From Chloroflexota bacterium (GTDB lineage Bacteria; Chloroflexota; Anaerolineae; Anaerolineales; UBA4823), in assembly GCA_029782365.1 (NCBI GenBank), contig JAKOUW010000016.1, positions 1 through 64,000 on the forward strand: DNA of 64,000 bases, read 5' to 3'. A program made the position numbers and the translations under genes. The notes under the pieces are model-generated. The model ran no database searches. It was not told where the DNA came from and saw nothing but the letters and a program-made list of their open reading frames with translations. Positions 51,691 to 60,263 of this stretch are shown here, piece after piece. Position 1 is the first letter of the stretch; the number at the start of each line of letters is the position of its first letter.

Positions 51691-52353
51691 TTACTTTTCT
51701 CTGGAATTGACCAGGCCATGGCTGAGAGCGTAGGTGGCAGCTTGTGTTCGATTTTCTAACTGCAGTTTATCCAAAATATTTTTCAAATGGCTCTTGACCG
51801 TGTTGACCGAAATCGAGAGACTTTCAGCAATTTCAGAATTGCTGGCTCCGCTCGCCACCAGGCGCAATACCAATAATTCGCGTTCCGTCAGGGAGGACTC
51901 CCCTTTTTCCTTATTTACCAGGCGGTTCGCTACCCCTTTCAGCAGACGGGCAGCCATGGCTGGCGTCATGGCTGCTTCGCCCTGCATAACACCTTCCAAC
52001 ATACTGAACAGCTCCTCCGCGTCCAGGCTTTTCAATAAATAACCGGCCACGCCCAATTTGACCGCTTCATATAAATGCCCATCTTTTTCAGATGAGGTTA
52101 AGATGACAATTGCAATTTCTGGGAAATTCTCATGGATCACCCGGGTGGCCTGCAAGCCATCTACTTGCGGCATATAAATATCCATCAAGATCACGTTTGG
52201 TTTTAACTGCTCGGCCATTTGAATGGCTTCTACACCGGTCTTGGCCTCACCAACCACTTCGACCAGGTCCTGGCGGGTTTTCATCAAACTGATCAGCCCT
52301 TGGCGAAAAAGCTTATGGTCATCGGCAATCAGCACTTTAATTTTGGTTTCCAT
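51691..52353 (-). CDS. NarL/FixJ-family response regulator
   Basis: 220 residues. Receiver domain with acidic pocket IADDHK, phosphoacceptor Asp in VILMDIYMPQ and Lys in GYLLKSLD; C-terminal LuxR-type helix-turn-helix (LTERELLVLRLVASGASNSE, then IAESLSISVNTVKSHLKNIL). Last gene of the two-component operon, 5 nt after the DmsC-like gene. Likely regulates the molybdoenzyme operon next door. Confidence 0.92.
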   Translation of the reverse strand: METKIKVLIADDHKLFRQGLISLMKTRQDLVEVVGEAKTGVEAIQMAEQLKPNVILMDIYMPQVDGLQATRVIHENFPEIAIVILTSSEKDGHLYEAVKLGVAGYLLKSLDAEELFSMLEGVMQGEAAMTPAMAARLLKGVANRLVNKEKGESSLTERELLVLRLVASGASNSEIAESLSISVNTVKSHLKNILDKLQLENRTQAATYALSHGLVNSREK

Positions 52354-52358
52354 TTGAA

Positions 52359-53279
52359 TTAAATTCCTATTCTCACATGAATCGCGTAAAACAAGAAACG
52401 TCCCAAGATCTCAGCCACCATCACCAATAAACAGGCAATAAAACTGTTCAATAAAAGACCGTCGGGCACAAATTTATTTTGATTAACTTTCATTGCCGTG
52501 ACACCCAGCCATCCAACCCCGATGAATGATAGGATCAGGCGCATGATTAACAGCGGTTGGTAAATATTTAAAAGCAGATTCAGGCTTGCCTGGGCAGCGC
52601 TTGTGCCGGTGAGCAGATCGGCAATTTGGAAATAGTTGATCATCGCCATAAGGATGCACAGCGGGATAGCGGCGATCGCCAGCCGGCCAAGGGATAGCTC
52701 CAGCAGCTCTGCATGCACCGCCTGAGTTTCCCGGGCCTGTGATTTCTGGAATATTAAATCCATCATGAAGATCACCGGGATGGTTAAAACCCCCAGCAGG
52801 CAGGTCGTAACCAAAAACGAGAAGGAGGTAAAATTCGAATTCCAGTACGGCTGAGATGGCAAGACGTATATTTTCGCCATACAGTACTCGGTGACCACAC
52901 CGGCAGCAATCGCCACCCAGCCCAATACGGTGACCAGGTTCTGCCCACCCTGGACAAACCACAGCGTGAACACCAGCAGACCCGCGCTGAGGATATAAAG
53001 CAGGTTGGCGAGGAGCTCACGGCTCAACCAGGAGGAGCTCAAATTGCGCAGGGCCAGGAAGGATAGATAAGGCCGGCTGAGGTGAAAATGGGCAAAGATG
53101 ATCGCTACGATCATGGTGAGCAGTAAGATCAGGACGGTGATCCGGATGGATTGGTCAATTTTTGCCAGGCCCAATTTCGCGGCGGTCAACATTCGGATCA
53201 CCCAGATGACAAACAATGCCCCAACAGACAATTGAGTCAAGATGGTATAAACCGGCAGAGTCCATTCGCGAATGTTCAT
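52359..53279 (-). CDS. DmsC-like membrane protein inside the two-component operon
   Basis: 306 residues, eight membrane segments. Clear paralogue of the dmsC gene product: SWLSRELLANLLY versus SWLSREILCGVLF, LPSQPYWNSNFTSFSFLVTT versus LPTQHGWNNLATPISFFTTT, VMVAEILGRFLFYAIHVRIG versus VFVAEILGRYLFYSSQVGI. No DmsA or DmsB partner accompanies it. Its ATG overlaps the histidine kinase stop (ATGA) and the regulator starts 5 nt after its end, so all three are co-produced. I infer a sensor accessory that binds quinol and signals to the kinase. Confidence 0.82.
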   Translation of the reverse strand: MNIREWTLPVYTILTQLSVGALFVIWVIRMLTAAKLGLAKIDQSIRITVLILLLTMIVAIIFAHFHLSRPYLSFLALRNLSSSWLSRELLANLLYILSAGLLVFTLWFVQGGQNLVTVLGWVAIAAGVVTEYCMAKIYVLPSQPYWNSNFTSFSFLVTTCLLGVLTIPVIFMMDLIFQKSQARETQAVHAELLELSLGRLAIAAIPLCILMAMINYFQIADLLTGTSAAQASLNLLLNIYQPLLIMRLILSFIGVGWLGVTAMKVNQNKFVPDGLLLNSFIACLLVMVAEILGRFLFYAIHVRIGI

Positions 53280-55369
53280 TTGTGTTTGTTGTTTTCAAGG
53301 ATGGAAGTATTGCGCGTCGTTGAAAGCAGCGCCTGGTCTTTTTTCATTTTGCCTTGTTTAAGCAAGGGCAGTACGCAGGTGATGGTTGTTCCAGCGCCGA
53401 CTACAGAGTGGATATCCAGGTTCCCGCCCGCACTGCAGGCCCTCTCCTGCATCGTTTTCAGACCATAGTGGTATTTTGCATCATGGTTAGAGATGCCAAC
53501 GCCGTTGTCAGCAATTTCCACAGAAACCGCTTCAGTTTCTTGCCAGCGCTTTTTTGTGATCGCCACGCTCACCCGGCTGGCATGGGCATGTTTCCGGACG
53601 TTGGCCAGCGCCTCCTGCAGGATGCAAACGAGCTGCACCTCAGCGATCGAAGAGATGTCCAGGCCGTTTTGGGCTTCATTTGTGAAGCTGGTCTCAATCC
53701 CGGTTTGGATGCCGAATTCGTCCAGGTATTCGCCGATTGCAGACACCAAACCTTTTTCATTGGCCAGGGTGGTGCGTAAACTGAGGATATTTTCGCGCAC
53801 ATCGGCGTTGGCAGTTTTCACAGCCTTGCGCATTTGCTCCAATTCAATCACCACTTCATTCTGTTTCCCTTGTTTTAGCAGAGCGTCCAGTGTCTGGACC
53901 TGCAGATTTAAGTACCCTAAGATCTGCGCCAGGCCGTCGTGCATTTCACGCGCCATCCGGGAGCGTTCTTCGGTGATGGAAAGTGACTGCACCTGGGAGG
54001 TCATGATCGAATGCTGGATTGCAATGACGACCTGGTCTGCCATGCACTCCAGCCAGATCATATCGGTGTCTGTATAGGGTATTTGCCCCGACCTGGCCGC
54101 CCACAAAGCGCCAATCGGCCGCCCATCAAGCTCCAAGCATACAATTCCCACTTCATTGGCCGGCTTGTTCAAAAAATAGATGATTTGGGCCAGTGGGCCG
54201 GCAAAAATGTTACCGGAGGTGCACTCCGACAAGCCGTTTTTCATCGCGTCCAAAATCAGGGGTGACCTGACCTCGACTTTGGACTCGACCAGTTCCGTCT
54301 CCTGTTCAACGGAATAGCATTTCAATTCAAGATTGACCCGCTCCTCATCCAGTAGAGCGAGACCGACAAAATCTGAAGTGAGCAGCGCTCTGGCATTACT
54401 GATAATAAACAACAAAATGGCGTCCAGGCTGTCCAACTCGATGATTTTACGGTTGATGCTGAATAACACCTCGGTCCATTTTTCAGCCGCTTGCCGGGCA
54501 GAGACCTGAACATCAAACGCCGCTGCCTGGGCCCGGTCACGTTCGTTCTGCAAAGAGGAAAGCTGCATCTTCCGCCTGGCCTCAAAAACGCCAAGGCTGC
54601 GGACAATAAAAAAGGTGACGGCAAAGGAAGACAGCATACGCCAAAATTGTATCGGCAGTCCGGTTATCTCCAAAATATACTGGTAATCGAGCCAGGAGGC
54701 AAAACCCGAGAATGTCGAAAGGCTAGCGGTTTCGGCGCTGAAGGCATTATGGATTACCCGGTTGTAGTTGTAATAGCTGCCGGGGCCGTATGGCGTTGCC
54801 GGCACCACCAGGCCGACGATAAAAGCTTCAAAAAGGAATGCCCATCCGGCTCCCAGCATCAAATTGGCTACATCATTCACCCCGTTCTTGCGCTGCATAC
54901 GCCACTGGCGTATGAATCCAATCCCGGCCAGAATGCTCCCTGGCAGGTAAAGCAAATAGCGAGACCATATATCGATCGGAAAGGCTACCGGCGATGGGGT
55001 GACAAATGTGGTGGCAGCATAGGTGATGACATAGGCAAGTGGAACGATCAATACACCGGGAATGAAGATCGTCCAGGGCGGCAGCGGGATTTCTTTCAGA
55101 ATGCCCCAACCGTATTTCAATAACAAAAGACCGGTGAGCGGCTGGGTGATCATTCTTAAAATTTCCAGAACAGGAAGGAGGTACGCTTCGGTCCCGCCGC
55201 TTTCCAGGAACATATCGATCCAGTTGGTTAGAGCGCACATAAAACCAAAAGCAGCCAGCCATTTAAGGTGCTTGCCCAAAGGTAAGTCGCTTTCCTGGTG
55301 AAGCTGCAAATAAGCAGCTAATCCCAGCCCTCCAAAAGCGAGCCCATTAAAGAAGAAAATAAGCATCAT
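53276..55369 (-). CDS. Sensor histidine kinase (NarX-type HisKA_3) with membrane N-terminus
   Basis: 697 residues (ATG at 55369 or 55366). About seven membrane segments occupy residues 1-255, with no large external loop; a coiled-coil linker and a GAF domain (about 290-455) follow. HisKA_3 motif ERSRMAREMHDGLAQ carries the phosphorylated His, with N-box ALANVRKHAHASRV and G-box ADNGVGI. Its first gene position and coupling to the DmsC-like gene suggest a redox or quinone-linked signal instead of an external ligand. Confidence 0.9.
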   Translation of the reverse strand: MMLIFFFNGLAFGGLGLAAYLQLHQESDLPLGKHLKWLAAFGFMCALTNWIDMFLESGGTEAYLLPVLEILRMITQPLTGLLLLKYGWGILKEIPLPPWTIFIPGVLIVPLAYVITYAATTFVTPSPVAFPIDIWSRYLLYLPGSILAGIGFIRQWRMQRKNGVNDVANLMLGAGWAFLFEAFIVGLVVPATPYGPGSYYNYNRVIHNAFSAETASLSTFSGFASWLDYQYILEITGLPIQFWRMLSSFAVTFFIVRSLGVFEARRKMQLSSLQNERDRAQAAAFDVQVSARQAAEKWTEVLFSINRKIIELDSLDAILLFIISNARALLTSDFVGLALLDEERVNLELKCYSVEQETELVESKVEVRSPLILDAMKNGLSECTSGNIFAGPLAQIIYFLNKPANEVGIVCLELDGRPIGALWAARSGQIPYTDTDMIWLECMADQVVIAIQHSIMTSQVQSLSITEERSRMAREMHDGLAQILGYLNLQVQTLDALLKQGKQNEVVIELEQMRKAVKTANADVRENILSLRTTLANEKGLVSAIGEYLDEFGIQTGIETSFTNEAQNGLDISSIAEVQLVCILQEALANVRKHAHASRVSVAITKKRWQETEAVSVEIADNGVGISNHDAKYHYGLKTMQERACSAGGNLDIHSVVGAGTTITCVLPLLKQGKMKKDQALLSTTRNTSILENNKHK

Positions 55370-55644
55370 TGTGGAAGCTCGATCCGGAATGCCGTTCCAT
55401 TAATCCAATGCTGAATAAATCAGACAGATTTGTCCTATTTGCATCATACTCTTGTCGCCGCAGAATTTCAAATGATATTCGTCCTAAGAAAACAGACGGT
55501 TGTAATACAAAATTACAACCGTCTGAATTTTGCCTGGAAAGCAGGCTCAACGCGGCCAGAAAGGCCTTTGCTTGACCGAAACACACCACCCAGGCTGATT
55601 TTGCAGTGTCCAAGAGCGGCAGCCCGGCAGGATTCAGATTGGTC
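55370..55644. other. Intergenic region between kinase and lipoprotein genes
   Basis: 275 nt between two minus-strand genes. Contains the lipoprotein terminator (55493-55525) and must hold the kinase promoter, which I cannot assign. No gene recognised. Confidence 0.5.
55493..55525 (-). terminator. Intrinsic terminator after the lipoprotein gene
   Basis: Perfect 14-bp stem (CAGACGGTTGTAAT at 55493-55506 with 55512-55525), 5-nt loop, followed on the minus strand by TTTTC. Confidence 0.8.
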
Positions 55645-56652
55645 TCACGGATTGCCCCTTACAGGCGAATAGGGAGCGCTCAACCCACAGACAATCAGGT
55701 TGTCAAACCAAATTTCTGCCTGGGTGGCCGGGTTGATCTGGAAACCAAATTTACCTTTTTCAATCGGATTGTCATGATTGGCGCTCATTGCCATTTTCCC
55801 ATCCAACCAAACCGAGATCGCTCCTTTGTAATCCGCGATGGCGAAATTGTGCCAGGAGTCCGGTTCAAGGCCAGGCGCTTCCGATTCTGCCAGCACGCCA
55901 CTTTCACCCGGACGGGAAAAATTCAACTCGAATTTATTCCCGGGTTGAAAGACGATGTAATCACGCGACAGGCCCGCGCTTGAGCCTTCGGTAACTTCTG
56001 AATAATGCCAGTTAATGTCGACATTGATTGGCCCAGACGCCTTCAACGCGAATTGCCAGACTGCATTACCGAATTCAGCATTGACCATGGTTTTAGCGTT
56101 GCCGCCTGGCGAATTTACATTCAAAACGATGCCGCGCTCAGGCAAATTGACCAATTTCCATTTTGGTTTCACCAAATCCTCGAAATCCTGCGCCTGACCA
56201 TCTTCAAAATCTTCCACATAGACCATTTTCTCGCCTGGAAGGCAGGCTTTGGCGGGATCTACCTGGAAAGGATCCGTATCCATTACAACCACCAGCTCAT
56301 TCGACCCCTGCCCCAGGTTGAGGGCCTGATGAGCAGTTTTGTATCCCTGGGCGAATATACTGATTGTACCGCTGGCACCGGTGAGATCGCTCCAGGCAGC
56401 CTGGCCGGCGCTGTCAGTTCTCTTGGATAGATCATTCCCGGACACATTGACGACAGCGTTCGCCCAAGTGATCGGTTGTCCATCCTGGTTAGTGACCTTC
56501 ACTTTAACCCCATAGGCTGCCAGAGCCGAACCGGCTGGATTAGATGTTCCGCCCGCATTCGAGGCCGGAGTCGCTTCCGGCGCGTAGCTGCTGCAAGCTG
56601 ATGCTGCCAAAATGATTAAAATCAGAATCGATGGTAAGAATTTCTTTTTCAT
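55645..56652 (-). CDS. Lipoprotein with Ig-like and concanavalin-like domains
   Basis: 335 residues from the ATG at 56652, 4 nt after GGAG. Signal peptide with lipobox LAASAC. Residues 48-125 resemble carboxypeptidase-regulatory-like folds (VKVKVTNQDGQPITWANAVV, TDSAGQAAWSDL). The C-terminal 190 residues look like a lectin/glucanase beta-sandwich (FEDGQAQDFEDL, GLEPDSWHNFAIADYKGAIS, VWLDGKMAMS, WFDNLIV), a fold that often binds polysaccharide. Preceded by the second candidate operator. Confidence 0.72.
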   Translation of the reverse strand: MKKKFLPSILILIILAASACSSYAPEATPASNAGGTSNPAGSALAAYGVKVKVTNQDGQPITWANAVVNVSGNDLSKRTDSAGQAAWSDLTGASGTISIFAQGYKTAHQALNLGQGSNELVVVMDTDPFQVDPAKACLPGEKMVYVEDFEDGQAQDFEDLVKPKWKLVNLPERGIVLNVNSPGGNAKTMVNAEFGNAVWQFALKASGPINVDINWHYSEVTEGSSAGLSRDYIVFQPGNKFELNFSRPGESGVLAESEAPGLEPDSWHNFAIADYKGAISVWLDGKMAMSANHDNPIEKGKFGFQINPATQAEIWFDNLIVCGLSAPYSPVRGNP

Positions 56653-56775
56653 TTTGCTCCTTTTACGAAAAGCTTTCGTCCGAAATCCAAACAGCCCGCA
56701 GCGAAATAGGTTTTCTTCCCCTTTTGGGCTCATCTGGCTTTTCTAAAGCCGCCATTAAAATAATATATTGGAATC

Positions 56776-56793
56776 GGGTAGTTTGTACTACCC
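56776..56793. repeat. Inverted repeat upstream of the lipoprotein gene
   Basis: GGGTAGT TTGT ACTACCC, 7-bp perfect arms, 25 nt from candidate operator 2. Could be a second half of the regulatory region. Confidence 0.5.
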
Positions 56794-56812
56794 CCAAAAG
56801 GTTAGTTTACCA

Positions 56813-56830
56813 TACCCGGATGGGTGATAT
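56813..56830. promoter_or_regulatory. Candidate response-regulator operator 2
   Basis: On the minus strand ATATCACCCATCCGGGT, sharing ATATCACCCAT..GGGT with the site at 51649-51668. It lies about 165 nt before the lipoprotein start codon. Confidence 0.5.
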
Positions 56831-56917
56831 TTTTAAAAGACCTCAACGAAAACTGTTGTAAAACCAACGATTGATTCTGTGAATGAGAAATTTCAGGGAA
56901 ATCAGATCAGAATGATT

Positions 56918-57363
56918 GCCTGCACCTGCTCGGCGGGCATGGTCACCAAGTACCAGAAACGGATTTCTGGCCCCCTGCTCGACCGCATCGACATCCACAT
57001 CGAAGTGCCGCGCGTCGATTACGAAAAACTCAGCGAGCGCCGCCTGGGTGAAACCTGAGCCGCCATCCGCCAGTGAGTGGAAAGAGCCCGCCAGACCCAG
57101 CGCCAGCGCTTTGCGGGAGAGAAACCTGGCGAGGGAGAAGCCTCCCCCGTGATCTGCAACGCTGATATGCGCTCCGGCGAAGTGCGCAAATACTGCGAGC
57201 TTGACGACACCGGGCGCAGTTTGATGAAGACAGCCATGAACCAGCTCCAGCTATCGGCGCGCCCTTACCATCGGGTGCTCAAGCTGGCGCGCACCATCGC
57301 CGACCTGGCGGGGAGCAGCGTGATCGGCCCGTCGCACCTGGCGGAGGGGCTGCAGTACCGGCC
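56918..57363 (+). pseudogene. comM 3'-region remnant, copy B
   Basis: 446 nt align without gaps to 37747-38192 of the intact comM gene, with 16 mismatches by my count (about 96 percent identity). Two substitutions make stop codons (TCA to TGA near 57057, CGA to TGA near 57074), and there is no 5' part, start codon or ATPase core. It starts at GCCTGCAC of the cysteine cluster codons. Not translatable as ComM; a remnant. Confidence 0.9.
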
Positions 57364-57435
57364 CAGGATGAGCGAAGGATAAGGAAATAACCCATACCGA
57401 AATCGACGGAGTGGATTTCCATAATAAGTTACACC

Positions 57436-59406
57436 CTATGTACAAATAACTGAAATCCGATTCCGTCCAGCTTCTTTTGCACGATATAGAGCTTGATCAG
57501 CCAAGGCCACTATCTGATCTGGAGACACCATATTGGTTGGGTATACAGTTGCTGCACCCAGGCTGACCGTCACATAATCTGAGATGTCAGATCCGGCGTG
57601 CGGAATAGCCAATGCCTCAACGGCCTGTTGGATGCGCTCCGCCAAAGTTGCAGCCCCGATTTGGTCCGTTTCAGTCAGGATGATGACAAACTCTTCACCA
57701 CCAAAACGTGCCGTTATATCCGTCGAACGTCCAGCTATTGTTTTAATCGTAGTTCCAAGCCGCCTCAAACAATCATCACCTGCCAAATGGCCATAGCAGT
57801 CGTTGAATTTTTTAAAACGATCTACATCTAGCATTATTAAGGATAAAGGAAGTCCCGATCGTTTTAACCTGGAGAATTCTGCATTGAGAATCTCATCAAA
57901 ATATCTACGATTCGCCAGGCCGGTCAGGCTGTCGGTATTCGCATTGGTTTGGGCAATTTTCTTCTCAATCTCAAGCTGCTGAAGCAGTTCTTGAATATGC
58001 TGCTCCGCTTGCTTTCGTTCGGTAATGTTGCGAACCATAAACACCATTCTGGCGGGCTGCCCATTTACGCCATAAATCAACCCGCTGTTGACTTCGATAT
58101 TAAATATGCTCTGATCTCGACGGATGCCATGATATTCACTCGGCCCCAAATAATGACCTTTGACCAAGTTGACGATGTTAGCCCTTGCTCTCTCTCGTTC
58201 CTCGGGCAGGATGAAATCGAGCAGTTGCGAACCAACGAAATGATCATATTCTGGTTCATAACCAAACATCTTTTTGGCTGCAGGAGAAACGACCTGGATA
58301 CATCCCTTCAAATCTGTGATGGTTATATCATCTGGAGATGCGTTCAGTATGGTGCGGTACAACTCTTCGCTCTCGCGCAGCGCATCCGAATCCTGCTTAC
58401 TTTTGGTAATGTCATGAACGACGCTGACGATATGGAGTATTGCCTGGATGACAATTATTCTGGCTGAGATTGCACCGGTTAGCAGACTTCCATCTTTACG
58501 TTGGAAAACATACTCTCTGCTTTCACAAATTCCCTTAGTCTTCAACTCACATACAAAACTTTCTCTATCTTCTATCTTATGCCATAAATTCAGGAAGGTG
58601 GTGCTATTTCCAATTACTTCAGCCCGAGTATAGCCGCTCATTTCTAAGAAACCTGCATTGACATCGATAATCGATCCATCACTCAGGCGTGAGATCACTG
58701 CCGCATCGGGGCTTGTGTTGAAGACCAATTGTAATTTATCTTTTTCGGCGCGATTTTCCGCATTGAGTCGTTGATTCAGCATAATGATAAAACCAAAGGT
58801 CCACAACAGGCTGGATACAATTGGAACAACAAATGAAAGTGCTAAAATCACCTGTTGGTCAGAATAGGCCTGAATCGGCGGTGAAATCAGCACTGCCACA
58901 AGACGAACTAAAGAAAAACATCCATAAATAAAAAATACCAATGCCGTGAAGTTCGCTGAACCAGAGATATATTTATCATCATTGATAAAAAGCCTGAAAG
59001 CGGTCATAAAGCTTATGATTGCCATCACAGTAACTAAAACAAGAGTGCGCCCAGAAATACTGTTGTTGAAAAACATATAAAAATAATAAAGAATTAGGAA
59101 AACAGCGTATAGTAGCATGAGCGGCAATCGGCTCTCTCTTCTATCGAGGAATCGAAGCACACCGAAATAGAGAAGAATTTGCCCAAGAACATTCAATGGG
59201 TTACCTATTCGGGCTAGAATTTCTAACTGTTTTATGGTTACCATGGGTAGAAAAATGACGCCTAATGCCAATAAAGTGGACCCGATCAGCCACCATCGAA
59301 CCCCTCGGTCAACCCGATTCACAAGAAACTGAATCAAAAGAGCAAGTGACTGACCAAGGAATGTCAGGCACGAGATAATCGCAAGTGTTTGAATATCAAG
59401 ATTCAT
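57436..59406 (-). CDS. Diguanylate cyclase with membrane N-terminus and two PAS domains
   Basis: 656 residues. About seven membrane segments (1-220), a first PAS (about 225-345, SRLSDGSIIDVNAGFLEMSG), a second PAS (about 350-475, ITDLKGCIQVVSPAAKKMFG), a coiled coil, and a GGDEF domain (from about 490). The active motif FGGEEFVII is intact and the inhibitory I-site RSTD sits five residues before it. Synthesises c-di-GMP. The gene is noticeably AT-richer than the genes on its left and lies between two comM remnants. Confidence 0.92.
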   Translation of the reverse strand: MNLDIQTLAIISCLTFLGQSLALLIQFLVNRVDRGVRWWLIGSTLLALGVIFLPMVTIKQLEILARIGNPLNVLGQILLYFGVLRFLDRRESRLPLMLLYAVFLILYYFYMFFNNSISGRTLVLVTVMAIISFMTAFRLFINDDKYISGSANFTALVFFIYGCFSLVRLVAVLISPPIQAYSDQQVILALSFVVPIVSSLLWTFGFIIMLNQRLNAENRAEKDKLQLVFNTSPDAAVISRLSDGSIIDVNAGFLEMSGYTRAEVIGNSTTFLNLWHKIEDRESFVCELKTKGICESREYVFQRKDGSLLTGAISARIIVIQAILHIVSVVHDITKSKQDSDALRESEELYRTILNASPDDITITDLKGCIQVVSPAAKKMFGYEPEYDHFVGSQLLDFILPEERERARANIVNLVKGHYLGPSEYHGIRRDQSIFNIEVNSGLIYGVNGQPARMVFMVRNITERKQAEQHIQELLQQLEIEKKIAQTNANTDSLTGLANRRYFDEILNAEFSRLKRSGLPLSLIMLDVDRFKKFNDCYGHLAGDDCLRRLGTTIKTIAGRSTDITARFGGEEFVIILTETDQIGAATLAERIQQAVEALAIPHAGSDISDYVTVSLGAATVYPTNMVSPDQIVALADQALYRAKEAGRNRISVICT

Positions 59407-59885
59407 GCGTGATAATTGTATAAGAGGACAAGCTGCGATTCTATAAAACTCATGTAAATTACGGTTAGCCTGGGATTAACAAATATGCATGAGAGACACA
59501 TTTAATTGTGTGTATCCCAGCCCTATGCCGCTATAACAGCAGTCTCATCAGGCCCAGCACCTGCTTGAGTGCTGACTTGCTCGGCAGGCATGATCACCAG
59601 ACAGAAACTCGTCTCTGTCCCGCTACTCGACCGTATTGACACCAACAATAGATGAGGCGCGTCGATTACCAAAAGCTCAGCAAACGTCGCCTGGGCGAAA
59701 CCGGAGAAATAATTCAATGGACAATTTCAGCTATCTGTCCGGCAATTGGGTCTGTGACGCTTTTGAGACTCTATCTCGCTATACTATAAGTAAGTAACCA
59801 TCTCATACGATTGAACGGCTGTGAAACAAAAAGCAATCGCCCTGATACAACCGCTCTGTCACCTGCTGATAAAGAGGATAATATA
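59407..59885. other. Intergenic region holding comM remnant C
   Basis: 479 nt upstream of the diguanylate cyclase gene. Besides remnant C (59576-59702) I see no gene. The short plus-strand membrane protein at its right end starts at 59886. Confidence 0.6.
59576..59702 (+). pseudogene. comM 3'-region remnant, copy C (degraded)
   Basis: About 127 nt resemble comM from ACTTGCTCGGC (37754 region) to the GGTGAAACC codons, roughly three-quarters identical, with small deletions and changed codons. It starts at the same cysteine-cluster codons as copy B and covers the same segment in shorter form. Confidence 0.75.
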
Positions 59886-60038
59886 ATGAATATCACTAAG
59901 AATCTCGGAATGCTTTTGCTGGCCGCCTGGCTTATTGCCTGGGGCCTGTTTTCACTGATCCCGGCCTTGAGTGGCCTGGGCATCGTCCTGGCTATTCTGG
60001 CGATTGCTGCCGGCGTTCTCATTCTGCTCAATCGTTAG
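59886..60038 (+). CDS. Small two-TM membrane protein
   Basis: 50 residues, ATG after AGAGGA. Nearly all hydrophobic: LGMLLLAAWLIAWGLFSLI and LGIVLAILAIAAGVLILLNR. Similar short proteins occur in stress-related clusters with CsbD and lmo0937-type genes. No specific function assigned. Confidence 0.7.
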   Translation: MNITKNLGMLLLAAWLIAWGLFSLIPALSGLGIVLAILAIAAGVLILLNR

Positions 60039-60062
60039 GTTCACCTAAAAAGAGAAAACCCT

Positions 60063-60221
60063 TTGTTAGAAACCATCATCATCATCCTGATCATTTTATG
60101 GCTGCTCGGCGCATTTGGCGGTAAGTTAAGCTCGAGAATTCCGAATACTGGCGGTTGGGTACATACCCTGATCGTGATCGCCGTTATCCTGATTATCTTA
60201 CGCCTGCTGCATGTGTTCTAA
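60063..60221 (+). CDS. Lmo0937-family small membrane protein
   Basis: 52 residues with a TTG start at 60063, too short for automatic calling. MLETIIIILIILWLLGAFGG and WVHTLIVIAVILIILRLLHV match the lmo0937/DUF5670 pattern of two membrane segments with a Gly-rich turn. These proteins are linked to general stress in Firmicutes. Follows the previous gene by 24 nt. Confidence 0.75.
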   Translation: MLETIIIILIILWLLGAFGGKLSSRIPNTGGWVHTLIVIAVILIILRLLHVF

Positions 60222-60263
60222 GACCGACACAGTTAGCCGGCGCCTGTTGGGCTGCAAACTGAG

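Noticed and set aside
56916..57152. Small plus-strand gene
   Set aside because: It is an out-of-frame reading of comM remnant B.
59523..59717. Minus-strand 64-codon frame
   Set aside because: Opposite comM remnant C, no ribosome site or homology.
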